Under the pieces are notes generated by a model. It had not been told where the DNA came from. It saw only the letters and a program-made list of their open reading frames with translations, and searched no databases. The position numbers and the translations under genes are program-made. Positions 1-7,693 of a DNA stretch of 26,503 nucleotides are shown piece after piece; the stretch's first letter is position 1; every line of letters begins with the position of its first letter. The DNA lies in the NCBI GenBank assembly GCA_002450905.1, contig DKAT01000005.1, positions 1-26,503 on the forward strand, in the 5' to 3' direction. The DNA comes from Spirochaetia bacterium UBA6919. GTDB lineage: Bacteria; Spirochaetota; UBA6919.

Positions 1-1
1 G

Positions 2-2962
2 AATCCCATAAAGGAAAGTTATTCCACATCCTTCACTTCTTTAAATACAGCAGACGTTACTCCTCCCACACTGTCTTCATCGTGTGTTCAAACGGGTGCC
101 AGTTGTGTTCCTGCAAGTGGTACTTTTAATCCTGTGAATGGTGTTCAGCTTGTGTTTAGTGAACCTATGATTCCCACTAGTGTGGAAAATGCCCTCAGTC
201 TTCAGGTGGATACCGGGACGGAAGTGAGGTCCATTGGGGGATCCTATGCCTGGAGTAATAATAATCAGAATGTCACCGTGACCTATAGCAGTGTCCCATC
301 AGGGAGTGCTACCCTTACACTCACCAATCAGGCACGGGATGCAGCGGGGAATAGTCTCAGCAATCCCTTAACCAGTAATTTTATTGTGGGATCGGGGAAT
401 ATTGTGGACTATCAGGTAACCGCCACCAGTCATCCACTAGGGGGAACTATCAGTTCAGCGGTAGCAGGGAATTTTACTCTATCGAATATTGGAGCCATTA
501 ATGGAAGTTCCACGGTAAACTGGAGTATCTATGCCTCTACGGATACGGTGTATAATGCAGGGGACACCTTAATCGCCAGTGGAACTCAACCTGCTTTAAA
601 CGGAGGGGCATCCAATGTTGTTGCTTATGGGGGTACCTGGCCTGCTGGTGCGGGGACTTATTATCTGATTGTCGTATTAAGCGGAGGGGGGGATGCCAAT
701 ACCTTAAATAATACCAGTGTGTCCAGTGGAATTAATGTGATTGCTCCGGCACCTGATTATGTGGTGAGTAGTTCTACATTCCCGACATCAGGAATCACCA
801 GTACTGGTTTGAGTGGAGGCAACTTTGTTATCACGAATATTGGAACCATTGCAGGAAATGGCATCAATTGGGGAGTGTATTTATCAACAAATAATACATA
901 TGATGTTGGGGATACTTTACTGAGCAGTGAATCCTCAGGGGCATTAAATGCCGGTGCTTCTACAACGTCTATTCCTATAAGTGGAACCTGGCCTGCAAGC
1001 ACAGGAACATACTATCTAATTATTGTTTTGAATACTGCTGACGATGATGATGGCAATACTGTAAATAATACTAAGGTATCCACAAATATTACGGTAAGTC
1101 TTCCATTTCAGCCGGATTACAGTGTGGTAAGCCCAAGTTTCCCAACACAGGGGCTTTCAGGAAGTTCATTTAGCGGATCTTTTCAAATTACCAATACATC
1201 CGGTGCAAATGGCGCTCAAACGGTTACCTGGACAGTGTATCGTTCTGCTGATAATGTTTATGATGTTAGTGATACTTTTGTAAATTCAGGATCTATTGCT
1301 GCTTTAAATAGTGGTTCCACATCCAGCACAATTAACTATAACGGTACCTGGCCTGTAGGAACAGCAAACTACTATTTAATTATACGACTGACTGCAACCG
1401 ATGATGGGAATACAGCAAATAATGATAGTCCTTCAACTTTAATTTCAGTGGGGTCACCCGATTACACTATTATCAGTCCTAATTTTCCCACCCAAGGCAT
1501 ATCCAGCGGCCCAATTAATGGTAGTTTTCAGATTAGTAATATTGGAGCCATTAATGGTAGTCAAAATATTACATGGTATGTATATCGTTCAAATGATAAC
1601 ATTTACGATGTTGGAGATGTACAAATCGATACAGGTTTCTACCCTGCTTTAAATAGCAGTAGTAATTCAACTACAATTAATTTTACTGGTACATGGCCTG
1701 CTGGTGCGTCTACTGAGTATTTAATCATACGAGTTGTGGCTACGGATGATGGGAATACAGGAAATGATACCAGTCCATCCTCTCCAATACCTTTTGGAAC
1801 ACCGGATTACAGGGCAGTGAATCCGGGAGCTCTTCCATATAGTGCAGCCAAGGGGGCATCTCTTAGCAGTTCTTTTCAGATCAATAACAATTCTGTTGTA
1901 GGTGGAACACAGACGGTGAACTGGGAGGTGAGAGCCTCATTGGATAGTACTTTTGATGTGGGTGACCCCTTAATAGCTACCGGATCTATTTCTGCCATGA
2001 CAGCAGGTACTACTCAAACCATAAATTACAGTGGTAATCTACCTAATACAAGTAATACTTTCAATATTTTAGTGAAAGTAACAGCCAGTGACGATACCAA
2101 TCCTGCTAATGACAATTTAACCGCTGGTCAAGTCGTTGTGAATAGTTATACTTTTGTAACACTTTTTGGAACTGCTGGTAGTGGTAATGGACAATTTGGT
2201 TCAGAAGCACCTTATGGTATAGACTATGGTTCTAATGGAGATATTTTTGTAATTGATGGGACTCAAGGACGATTTCATCAGTTTGATCCGAATGGTTTAC
2301 ATATAAATACTGTGAATGTAGGAGCTGCACTCAGAGGAATTGCTTATGATAGAGTCAATAATTGGATATATGTTTCTGATGTACAAAATCATCGAATAAT
2401 CAAATATAGTTATCCTGGATTTAGTCAATTAACTGCATTTGGTAGTTTTGGTAGTGGAACCAATCAATTCAATGAACCTCAACAGATTGCCTTAGATAGC
2501 AGTAGAAATTTATATATAACCGATCTCCAGAATTATAGAATACAAGTATTTGATTCAAATGGTAACTATTTACGGTCTTGGGCAACAGGTTATGGTCCTG
2601 TAGGAATAGCCATTGATAGTTCAGACAATGTGTATGTGAGTGATAATACAAATGGTCGAATTGTTAAATATACATCAACCGGCGGTATTATAACACAATG
2701 GGGAACTTTAGGTAGTGGTAGTGGGCAATTTAACGCACCTCATTTGATATATGTTGGACCCCAAGATAATGTCTATGTTGCTGATTTTAATAATCATCGA
2801 ATTCAAAAATTTACAGCAAATGGACAATATATTACAGAGTGGGGTGGTTTTGGAACAACGGATGGCTTGATGAATGGTCCAAAAGGGGTTGTTGTTAATA
2901 GTAGTGGCATAGTCTATGTTAGCGATACGGGTAACACCAGAATCCAGAAGTTCAGTCCGTGA
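2..2962 (+). CDS. Large surface/secreted protein: Ig-like domain, five CARDB-type repeats, C-terminal NHL propeller (5' partial)
   Basis: The reading frame is open from base 2, so the gene starts upstream of the window; the GTG at 134 is only the first start-like codon inside it. Numbering residues from that GTG, the first ~90 residues are a bacterial Ig-like domain of the SbsA/Big_5 kind (signature GVQLVFSEPM). The DVTPPT just before it looks like the end of a preceding copy. Five repeats of about 115-120 residues follow, starting near residues 92, 208, 328, 443 and 558, each opening with a DY pair; the first four carry GTWPxG-type motifs followed by YLI. These resemble CARDB adhesion-type domains. 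Residues ~672-942 form six NHL repeats (for example NHRIQKF, VYVSD), expected to make a beta-propeller. No membrane anchor is visible. Extracellular binding or adhesion is the likely role; the ligand is unknown. Base composition appears to shift from GC-richer to AT-richer along the gene. Confidence 0.88.
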   Translation, partial: NPIKESYSTSFTSLNTADVTPPTLSSSCVQTGASCVPASGTFNPVNGVQLVFSEPMIPTSVENALSLQVDTGTEVRSIGGSYAWSNNNQNVTVTYSSVPSGSATLTLTNQARDAAGNSLSNPLTSNFIVGSGNIVDYQVTATSHPLGGTISSAVAGNFTLSNIGAINGSSTVNWSIYASTDTVYNAGDTLIASGTQPALNGGASNVVAYGGTWPAGAGTYYLIVVLSGGGDANTLNNTSVSSGINVIAPAPDYVVSSSTFPTSGITSTGLSGGNFVITNIGTIAGNGINWGVYLSTNNTYDVGDTLLSSESSGALNAGASTTSIPISGTWPASTGTYYLIIVLNTADDDDGNTVNNTKVSTNITVSLPFQPDYSVVSPSFPTQGLSGSSFSGSFQITNTSGANGAQTVTWTVYRSADNVYDVSDTFVNSGSIAALNSGSTSSTINYNGTWPVGTANYYLIIRLTATDDGNTANNDSPSTLISVGSPDYTIISPNFPTQGISSGPINGSFQISNIGAINGSQNITWYVYRSNDNIYDVGDVQIDTGFYPALNSSSNSTTINFTGTWPAGASTEYLIIRVVATDDGNTGNDTSPSSPIPFGTPDYRAVNPGALPYSAAKGASLSSSFQINNNSVVGGTQTVNWEVRASLDSTFDVGDPLIATGSISAMTAGTTQTINYSGNLPNTSNTFNILVKVTASDDTNPANDNLTAGQVVVNSYTFVTLFGTAGSGNGQFGSEAPYGIDYGSNGDIFVIDGTQGRFHQFDPNGLHINTVNVGAALRGIAYDRVNNWIYVSDVQNHRIIKYSYPGFSQLTAFGSFGSGTNQFNEPQQIALDSSRNLYITDLQNYRIQVFDSNGNYLRSWATGYGPVGIAIDSSDNVYVSDNTNGRIVKYTSTGGIITQWGTLGSGSGQFNAPHLIYVGPQDNVYVADFNNHRIQKFTANGQYITEWGGFGTTDGLMNGPKGVVVNSSGIVYVSDTGNTRIQKFSP

Positions 2963-2982
2963 GGGGGTATTGTGAGGGTTTA
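2951..2982 (+). repeat. Direct repeat, copy A (overlaps the 3' end of the NHL gene)
   Basis: The core CCGTGAGGGGGTATTGTGAG recurs exactly at 3716-3735, and the wider ~32-bp units match at about 28 positions. This copy supplies the last codons and TGA stop of the NHL-repeat gene. A further shared stretch (TTTAATATNNGATGA) follows each copy, after a gap in this one. A weaker third relative lies at 4367-4389. Confidence 0.8.
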
Positions 2983-3019
2983 CTGGTTTTCATTGTTTAA
3001 TATCTGATGAGGTTTATAG

Positions 3020-3039
3020 GGGCAATTCGTGAATTGCCC
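3020..3039. repeat. REP-like palindrome 1
   Basis: GGGCAATTCGTGAATTGCCC has 9-bp perfect arms around GT and is followed by TTAC. It lies in the leader of the RAYT gene, and the same core recurs inside that gene at 3407-3424. Short palindromes next to a Y1 RAYT gene are the usual substrate arrangement of this transposase family. Confidence 0.8.
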
Positions 3040-3057
3040 TTACTTGATGGGGTTGGT

Positions 3058-3077
3058 GGGTTTGATGAATCAAACCC
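3058..3077. repeat. REP-like palindrome 2
   Basis: GGGTTTGATGAATCAAACCC has 9-bp perfect arms around GA. It differs in core sequence from palindrome 1 but shares the CCCTTAC right-hand end, which suggests two sequence classes of one element family placed 18 bp apart. Confidence 0.75.
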
Positions 3078-3125
3078 TTACAAGTTCAGTCCTTAGCAAC
3101 CAGATCATTAGACGATGGAGCCGTT

Positions 3126-3701
3126 ATGTTTGATCCTGATATACATCACAGGCGATCGATCCGATTAAAGGATTATGATTATTCCCAGACCGGGGCTTAT
3201 TTTGTAACGATTTGTGTGCGTAATAGAGAATGTTTAATGGGTGATGTGATTGATGGAAAGATGATTCTTAATGATTTTGGAGAGATTGTTTTAAAATGCT
3301 GGAAGGATATCCCAAATCATTTTCCTCACGTTTCGCTGAATGAATATGTGATTATGCCCAATCATATCCATGGGATTATTGTTATCCAAGAGACAGATCC
3401 CGTAGTGGCAATTCATGAATTGCCCTTACAAACGACCTTAGGAATCCCTGAATTATCCTTGCAAACTAATAATACCAGACGTAGAATGATTTTACCCCAG
3501 GTGATTGGATATTTTAAAATGAACAGTGCTAAGAAAATCAATCAATTACGAAAAACACATGGGATATAATTCTGGCAGAGGAATTATTATGAGCATATTA
3601 TTCGAAATGATGAGTCATTAAGGGAAATCCAGAAATATATATGTGATAATCCATTGAAGTGGTCACTGGATCAATATCATCCTGAAAAATTATCCCGTTA
3701 A
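3126..3701 (+). pseudogene. REP-associated tyrosine transposase (RAYT, Y1/IS200-like), interrupted by an in-frame stop
   Basis: Y1 (HUH) single-strand transposases of this group process REP palindromes. The N-terminal part shows the family pattern TGAYFVTICVRNR (residues 22-34) and the HUH motif in MPNHIHGII (His80, His82). GGAG five bases upstream supports the ATG. A TAA at 3567-3569 (codon 148) ends the open frame at 147 residues, but the same frame continues at once with FWQRNYYEHIIR and KYICDNPLKW, the conserved C-terminal half, up to the TAA at 3699. The probable catalytic Tyr171 (by analogy to the Tyr of the family's YIxxNP motif) lies beyond the stop, so the 147-residue product should be inactive. 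A single C-to-T change (CAA to TAA) would explain the stop. The variable segment between HUH motif and C-terminal half contains a REP-like palindrome translated in frame. Confidence 0.9.
3407..3424. repeat. REP-like palindrome embedded in the RAYT coding sequence
   Basis: GGCAATTCATGAATTGCC is a perfect 18-bp palindrome followed by CTTACA, matching palindrome 1 in its core. It is read in frame as AIHELPLQ. A decayed second unit follows at about 3440-3466 (GGAATCCCTGAATTATCC plus TTGCAAAC), read as GIPELSLQ. Confidence 0.85.
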
Positions 3702-3709
3702 ATAAGACG

Positions 3710-3742
3710 TTCAACCCGTGAGGGGGTATTGTGAGGATTTAA
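3710..3742 (+). repeat. Direct repeat, copy B (after the RAYT gene)
   Basis: TTCAACCCGTGAGGGGGTAT and the bases that follow match copy A at 2951-2982. The two copies bracket exactly the palindromes plus RAYT gene, about 760 bp apart. Confidence 0.8.
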
Positions 3743-3816
3743 TATTCGATGAAATGTTAGGTGAACTTGTTAATTATTATTATATTTAAGATAAACCGAT
3801 TAAGGTATTGAATATT

Positions 3817-4038
3817 ATGAAAAAAATAAAATTAAACATCAAAGAAAATTCGATTCTTTTGCCATCTGACATAATCCTTCCAAAGGATGAAGACATCTAT
3901 CTGATAATCCCCGAAAAGGTCGATGAATCCCTGCAAAAAGAATTGTATCAGGAGTTCAAATCAGAGGATCAGGTTCTGGCAGAAGAGGATTTGCAAGGCT
4001 ATTTAAAAGGATTACGTTCAGAAGATGAAACGTGGTGA
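3817..4038 (+). CDS. Putative antitoxin of a MazF/PemK-type toxin-antitoxin pair
   Basis: This 73-residue, strongly acidic protein (C-terminal run rich in Glu/Asp, ending RSEDETW) would bind and neutralise the toxin encoded by the next gene, with which it overlaps by 14 bases. I chose the ATG at 3817 over a TTG at 3808: AAGG lies 11 bases upstream and the ATG gives a clean MKKIKLNI start. The N-terminus (IKLNIKENSILLP) looks like a small beta-rich DNA-binding end such as an AbrB/MazE-like domain, but I cannot assign a family. The call rests mainly on size, charge, overlap and partner. Such pairs are usually autoregulated by the antitoxin; I see no clear operator upstream. Confidence 0.75.
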   Translation: MKKIKLNIKENSILLPSDIILPKDEDIYLIIPEKVDESLQKELYQEFKSEDQVLAEEDLQGYLKGLRSEDETW

Positions 4039-4360
4039 TATCTATCTGGTTGATTTAAATCCAGTTAAAGGATCAGAACAAAGTGGTCAGCGACCTGCTA
4101 TCTTGTTTCAAAATAATTTTATCATTGAAAATACCCATACTCCCATTAATATCCCCCTCACCAGTAATTTAAAAAAGGCACAATTCAAGGGTTGTTTACT
4201 GATTAAGGATAGCGGATTAATAGCAGAATCTGTTGCCCTGTGTTATCAGATGAGAGTTATAGACAAATCAAGATTAATTAAAAAAATAGGGAAAGTCCAT
4301 GAAGACCAGATGACCCAGATTGAAGAAAGTGTTCTTTATACCCTCGGAATATTTATTTAA
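4025..4360 (+). CDS. MazF/PemK-family toxin (endoribonuclease)
   Basis: This 111-residue protein has the complete PemK/MazF pattern: MKRGDIYLVDLNPVKGSEQ at the N-terminus, SGQRPAILFQNN around residues 20-31, PLTSN around 45-49, and a C-terminal QMRVIDKSRLIKKIG. Arg3, Arg23 and Thr46 sit at positions used for RNA cleavage in the family. Known members cut mRNA at short sequence motifs and arrest growth until neutralised by the antitoxin. The start overlaps the end of the antitoxin gene, so expression should be translationally coupled. Length is normal for the family and no damage is seen. It lies between two repeat copies in the accessory patch. Confidence 0.92.
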   Translation: MKRGDIYLVDLNPVKGSEQSGQRPAILFQNNFIIENTHTPINIPLTSNLKKAQFKGCLLIKDSGLIAESVALCYQMRVIDKSRLIKKIGKVHEDQMTQIEESVLYTLGIFI

Positions 4361-4366
4361 ATCTTG

Positions 4367-4389
4367 TTCAGCCTGTGAGGGAGTCATGG
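4367..4389 (+). repeat. Degenerate third copy of the GTGAGGG repeat
   Basis: TTCAGCCTGTGAGGGAGT matches the first half of copies A and B and begins six bases after the PemK stop. All three copies therefore sit at or just after the 3' end of a gene. Confidence 0.55.
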
Positions 4390-4520
4390 TTTTATTGATT
4401 TTTTCCCATGTTTCTCCAATGATTTTCCCATGAAGAGGGTATTTAATGCTCAGTTATCATTTCTTTATAATATATTTGAGTAGCGATAATTTTCAAACTG
4501 ATGTAATAATTCTGCATAAA

Positions 4521-4545
4521 GACCCTTCGACAGGCTCAGGGTGAC
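4521..4545 (+). repeat. REP-like hairpin element (CCCTTCGACAGGCTCAGGG type)
   Basis: The 25-bp unit has ACCCT/AGGGT arms (4522-4526 and 4538-4542) around TCGACAGGCTC. It recurs at 18089-18113 in the opposite orientation with 23 of 25 matching bases. The rest of the 361-bp gap between the toxin gene and gyrA holds only the repeat at 4367 and the dispersed repeat below. Confidence 0.7.
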
Positions 4546-4563
4546 AATATCAGTTCATTAAAA

Positions 4564-4652
4564 TATGGTTTGCAAGTCGCACCATGATATGTTGTGAATA
4601 TGGGTTTCAATTTTAAACAAGTATAGGGATATCCAGTAGGTTAGTATACTAT
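4564..4652 (+). repeat. Dispersed intergenic repeat, copy 1
   Basis: It has a hairpin ATGGT-TT-GC / GC-ACCAT (4565-4585), then TTTCAATTTTAAA at 4605-4617 and TTAGTATAC near 4640-4648. The same three blocks occur in the same order at 8096-8163, with a different inner stem that still pairs. Confidence 0.6.
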
Positions 4653-4721
4653 TTGTCACTGAATTATTTATATCCTCAATAGGATGAATAATTAATAGGG
4701 GTATAGTGATTTGTTATAATT

Positions 4722-7160
4722 TTATTCAATTTCTTCTTCCTCAGGTACAGTGCTGGAAATAGCCACAACGGTATCTTCTTTGACATTGACAATACGGACA
4801 CCTGCTGCTGATCGACCAAAGGTTGATATACCTTTGACTGCTGTCCGAATAATTTTTCCCTGTGATGTAATAACCACAATTTCTTCATCCCCTGCTACAG
4901 CCTGTACTGCGACTACCTTCCCTGTTTTCTCATTGGGTTTAATATAGATTTGACCACCTGTTCCGCGTCCATGGGATTGGAATTCTTCAAACTTCAATAA
5001 TTTTCCATATCCTCTTTCAGTTAGAATGAGGAGTTTCTTATCCTCAGATATTTTTTCAACCCCAACGACCTCATTATCTCCTTTCATACGGATACCAATA
5101 ACCCCGCGAGCTGCTCTTCCCATTTCTCTTACGTCATTTTCAACAATACGAAGTGCTTTTCCTTCCCGAGTACAGAGAAGGAGATCTGATTTTCCATCGG
5201 TTAGCTCTGCTGAAATGAGTAAATCCCCTTCGTCTAAACGCATAGCCCTAATACCCTTTGTTCTGGCATTAGAGAAATCGGAAATTGTACAGCGTTTGAT
5301 AATCCCCTTTTTTGTAATTAAGACAATTGGGTGATCTAAATTATAATCCTGTACAGGGACATAGGTCTGGATGTTTTCTCCTTCCTGGAGTTGTAAGAGA
5401 AGTTTAATACTCCTTCCTCTAGCTATTCTGCTTCCTTCAGGAATTTCATGAACTTTAATATAAAATGCACGTCCAAAATTAGAAAAGAACATAATATAGC
5501 TATGAGTTGACGCAATGAATAGATGTTCAATAAAATCATCCTGTTTCATGCTTGCACCAGTAACACCAATCCCCCCTCTCTTCTGCTTTTTATAAACTGT
5601 CACAGGCTGACGTTTGATATAACCTTCCCGGGAAATTGTTACTACATTATCTTCTTCTGCAATAAGATCCTCTGAATCAATGGTACCAGCATCGGCTACA
5701 ATTTCAGTTAAACGGTCATCACCGTATTTATCCCTGACTTCAAGGAGTTCGTTCTTCATGAGCTTGTACTGGAGGTCATCACTGGCTAGCAATTCTTTGC
5801 ATTCCTTGATGAACTTTACTAATTCTTCATATTCTTTTTGTAATTTATCCCTTTCAAGAGCTGTCAGGCGTTGTAATCTCATCTCGAGTATTGCCTGGGA
5901 CTGCTTTTCACTGAGTTCGTATTCATTAATCAGGCGATTACGTGCTTCCTCGACGTTTGCGCTGGATCGAATGGTTTGTATGATCTGATCAATTTTATCA
6001 AGGGCTTTGAGAAGGCCTTCTACGATATGGGCACGTGCTTCTGCTTTGTCAAGATCAAATTGGGTACGTCGGATGATTATTTCCTTTCTGTGAGCGATAT
6101 AGTGGAGCATCATCTCTTTTAGATTCAGGACTTTAGGATATTTATTAACCAAGGCTAGCATGATTATACCGAATACTGAGGACATCTGGGTGTGAGCATA
6201 TAATAAATTGAGTATAACAGCACTATTCGCACCCTTCTTTAATTCGATAACAACCCGCATTCCTTTTCTGTCTGATTCATCACGGATATCTCCGATACCT
6301 TCAATTTTCTTTTCCTTGACCAGTCCAGCTATTTTCATTAATAATTCTGCTTTATTGACCTGATACGGGAGTTCGTGGATTATTAGTGCTTCTCTTCCTC
6401 CCTTCCATTCTTCGAGATCTACTCTTGCACGTACTGTGATTTTGCCACGTCCTGTAAGATAGGCGGATTTGATACCCTCTCTACCATATATTATCCCTTT
6501 TGTGGGGAAATCGGGACCTTTAACGTAGTGTAAAAGATTTTCCAGGGGTATTTCCATATCATCAATCACCGCACAAATACCATCTATAATTTCTCTGAGG
6601 TTATGAGGAGGGATGTTTGTCGCCATTCCCACAGCAATTCCCGTTGTTCCATTGACTAATAAATTGGGGACACCAGCAGGGAGGACAATGGGTTCTTCCA
6701 GGGAGTCGTCAAAGTTTAGCTGATTGTCTACGGTGTTTTTATCAATATCCTTCAGGAGTTCCATGGCATAACGGGTTAGTCTTGCTTCCGTGTACCTCAT
6801 TGCGGCTGGAGCATCGCCATCGACTGAACCATAGTTTCCCTGACCATCGACGATGAGATGTCTCATGGAAAATGGCTGAGCTAATCTAACAAGAGTATTA
6901 TATACAGCATTATCGCCATGGGGGTGGAATTTACCGAGGACTTCCCCGACAATTCTTGCTGATTTCTTATATTCTTTATCGGGGGTAATACCCATTTCAT
7001 GCATTGCAAAGAGGATTCTTCTATGGACAGGCTTTAAACCATCCCTCACATCCGGGAGGGCGCGACTTACGATTACGCTCATTGCGTAGGTAAGATATGC
7101 TCCCTTCATTTCATCTTCTATGGGGACTTGAATAATATTTCCCGTTCTTTCGTCTGCCAA
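4722..7160 (-). CDS. gyrA: DNA gyrase subunit A
   Basis: Breakage-reunion subunit of type II topoisomerase; with GyrB it introduces negative supercoils. The TTG start at 7160 has AGGAG six bases upstream and gives 812 residues; a longer frame to 7223 would begin upstream of the predicted promoter and is rejected. The order is typical: helix-turn-helix region with RALPDVRDGLKPVHRRIL (33-50), HPHGD (79-83), catalytic Tyr123 in AMRYTEARL, tower and coiled-coil, then a beta-pinwheel C-terminal domain with GyrA-box QKRGGIG (about 525-531) and an acidic EEEEIE tail. The GyrA box marks gyrase rather than topoisomerase IV, although its sixth position is Ile where E. coli has Lys (QRRGGKG). Residues 84 and 88, equivalent to E. 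coli Ser83 and Asp87, are both Asn. No gyrB, parC or parE lies in the window. Confidence 0.97.
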   Translation of the reverse strand: MADERTGNIIQVPIEDEMKGAYLTYAMSVIVSRALPDVRDGLKPVHRRILFAMHEMGITPDKEYKKSARIVGEVLGKFHPHGDNAVYNTLVRLAQPFSMRHLIVDGQGNYGSVDGDAPAAMRYTEARLTRYAMELLKDIDKNTVDNQLNFDDSLEEPIVLPAGVPNLLVNGTTGIAVGMATNIPPHNLREIIDGICAVIDDMEIPLENLLHYVKGPDFPTKGIIYGREGIKSAYLTGRGKITVRARVDLEEWKGGREALIIHELPYQVNKAELLMKIAGLVKEKKIEGIGDIRDESDRKGMRVVIELKKGANSAVILNLLYAHTQMSSVFGIIMLALVNKYPKVLNLKEMMLHYIAHRKEIIIRRTQFDLDKAEARAHIVEGLLKALDKIDQIIQTIRSSANVEEARNRLINEYELSEKQSQAILEMRLQRLTALERDKLQKEYEELVKFIKECKELLASDDLQYKLMKNELLEVRDKYGDDRLTEIVADAGTIDSEDLIAEEDNVVTISREGYIKRQPVTVYKKQKRGGIGVTGASMKQDDFIEHLFIASTHSYIMFFSNFGRAFYIKVHEIPEGSRIARGRSIKLLLQLQEGENIQTYVPVQDYNLDHPIVLITKKGIIKRCTISDFSNARTKGIRAMRLDEGDLLISAELTDGKSDLLLCTREGKALRIVENDVREMGRAARGVIGIRMKGDNEVVGVEKISEDKKLLILTERGYGKLLKFEEFQSHGRGTGGQIYIKPNEKTGKVVAVQAVAGDEEIVVITSQGKIIRTAVKGISTFGRSAAGVRIVNVKEDTVVAISSTVPEEEEIE

Positions 7161-7194
7161 ATTATTCTCCTTAATTGGAAAAAAGATCTCAAGT

Positions 7195-7223
7195 AAGATA
7201 ACATTTACGACAGGACTAGGCAA
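7195..7223 (-). promoter_or_regulatory. Predicted sigma-70-type promoter for gyrA
   Basis: On the minus strand TTGCCT (7218-7223), a 17-bp spacer and TATCTT (7195-7200) with an extended TGT before the -10. It places the transcript start around 7188, about 28 bases before the TTG start codon, and so supports that start. Confidence 0.55.
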
Positions 7224-7312
7224 TCATTTTTATTTATTTCCCTGTCTTATTGAAAAATATTTATAGCCTTTTCAAAAGAATTTGACTTTTTATAATCCTT
7301 TTATTCTCTTCA

Positions 7313-7684
7313 ATGATTATGAGAATGATACCGTGGATTCAGTATAAGAAGGTGATTTATCGATATATTTATCTGGATGATCTTGAGGAATTCCTTTTTA
7401 AGGTTATAAAACATTTTAATCCTTTTCAGATCATATTATTTGGTTCACTTGTTTCAAATCATTATCACTGGGAGAGTGATGCCGATATTTTTATTTTATT
7501 TGATCATCCTATCAACATTTCTTCAATTAAACACCGATTGTTATCTTATAATCATCAAAAGGAGAATATGATTGACGTATTTCCCTATGATGTAAAGGAA
7601 TTTATGGAATTATCGGAAAGAAAAGATTTATTTCTATACCATGCACTGAAAAATAGTGTTTGTATTTATAACAAAAATATATGA
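7313..7684 (+). CDS. Minimal nucleotidyltransferase-domain protein (MNT / pol-beta-like)
   Basis: The 123-residue protein has a nucleotidyltransferase-fold signature: FGS at 43-45, SDADIFIL at 55-62 with Asp56 and Asp58 as metal ligands, and a third acid in MIDVFPYD (Asp88). The gap between GS and DxD is longer than in many members. MNT proteins often pair with a HEPN protein as a toxin-antitoxin system and AMPylate it, but no HEPN gene is adjacent. ATG codons at 7313, 7319 and 7325 are all possible; no good ribosome site separates them. TATAAT at 7291-7296 could be its -10 box, without a clear -35. Its stop codon overlaps the ribosome site of the next gene, suggesting one transcript. Confidence 0.72.
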   Translation: MIMRMIPWIQYKKVIYRYIYLDDLEEFLFKVIKHFNPFQIILFGSLVSNHYHWESDADIFILFDHPINISSIKHRLLSYNHQKENMIDVFPYDVKEFMELSERKDLFLYHALKNSVCIYNKNI

Positions 7685-7693
7685 GGATAAGAT

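Noticed and set aside
7161..7223. Longer gyrA start adding 21 residues
   Set aside because: The extra residues are not GyrA-like and include the predicted promoter; AGGAG fits the TTG at 7160.
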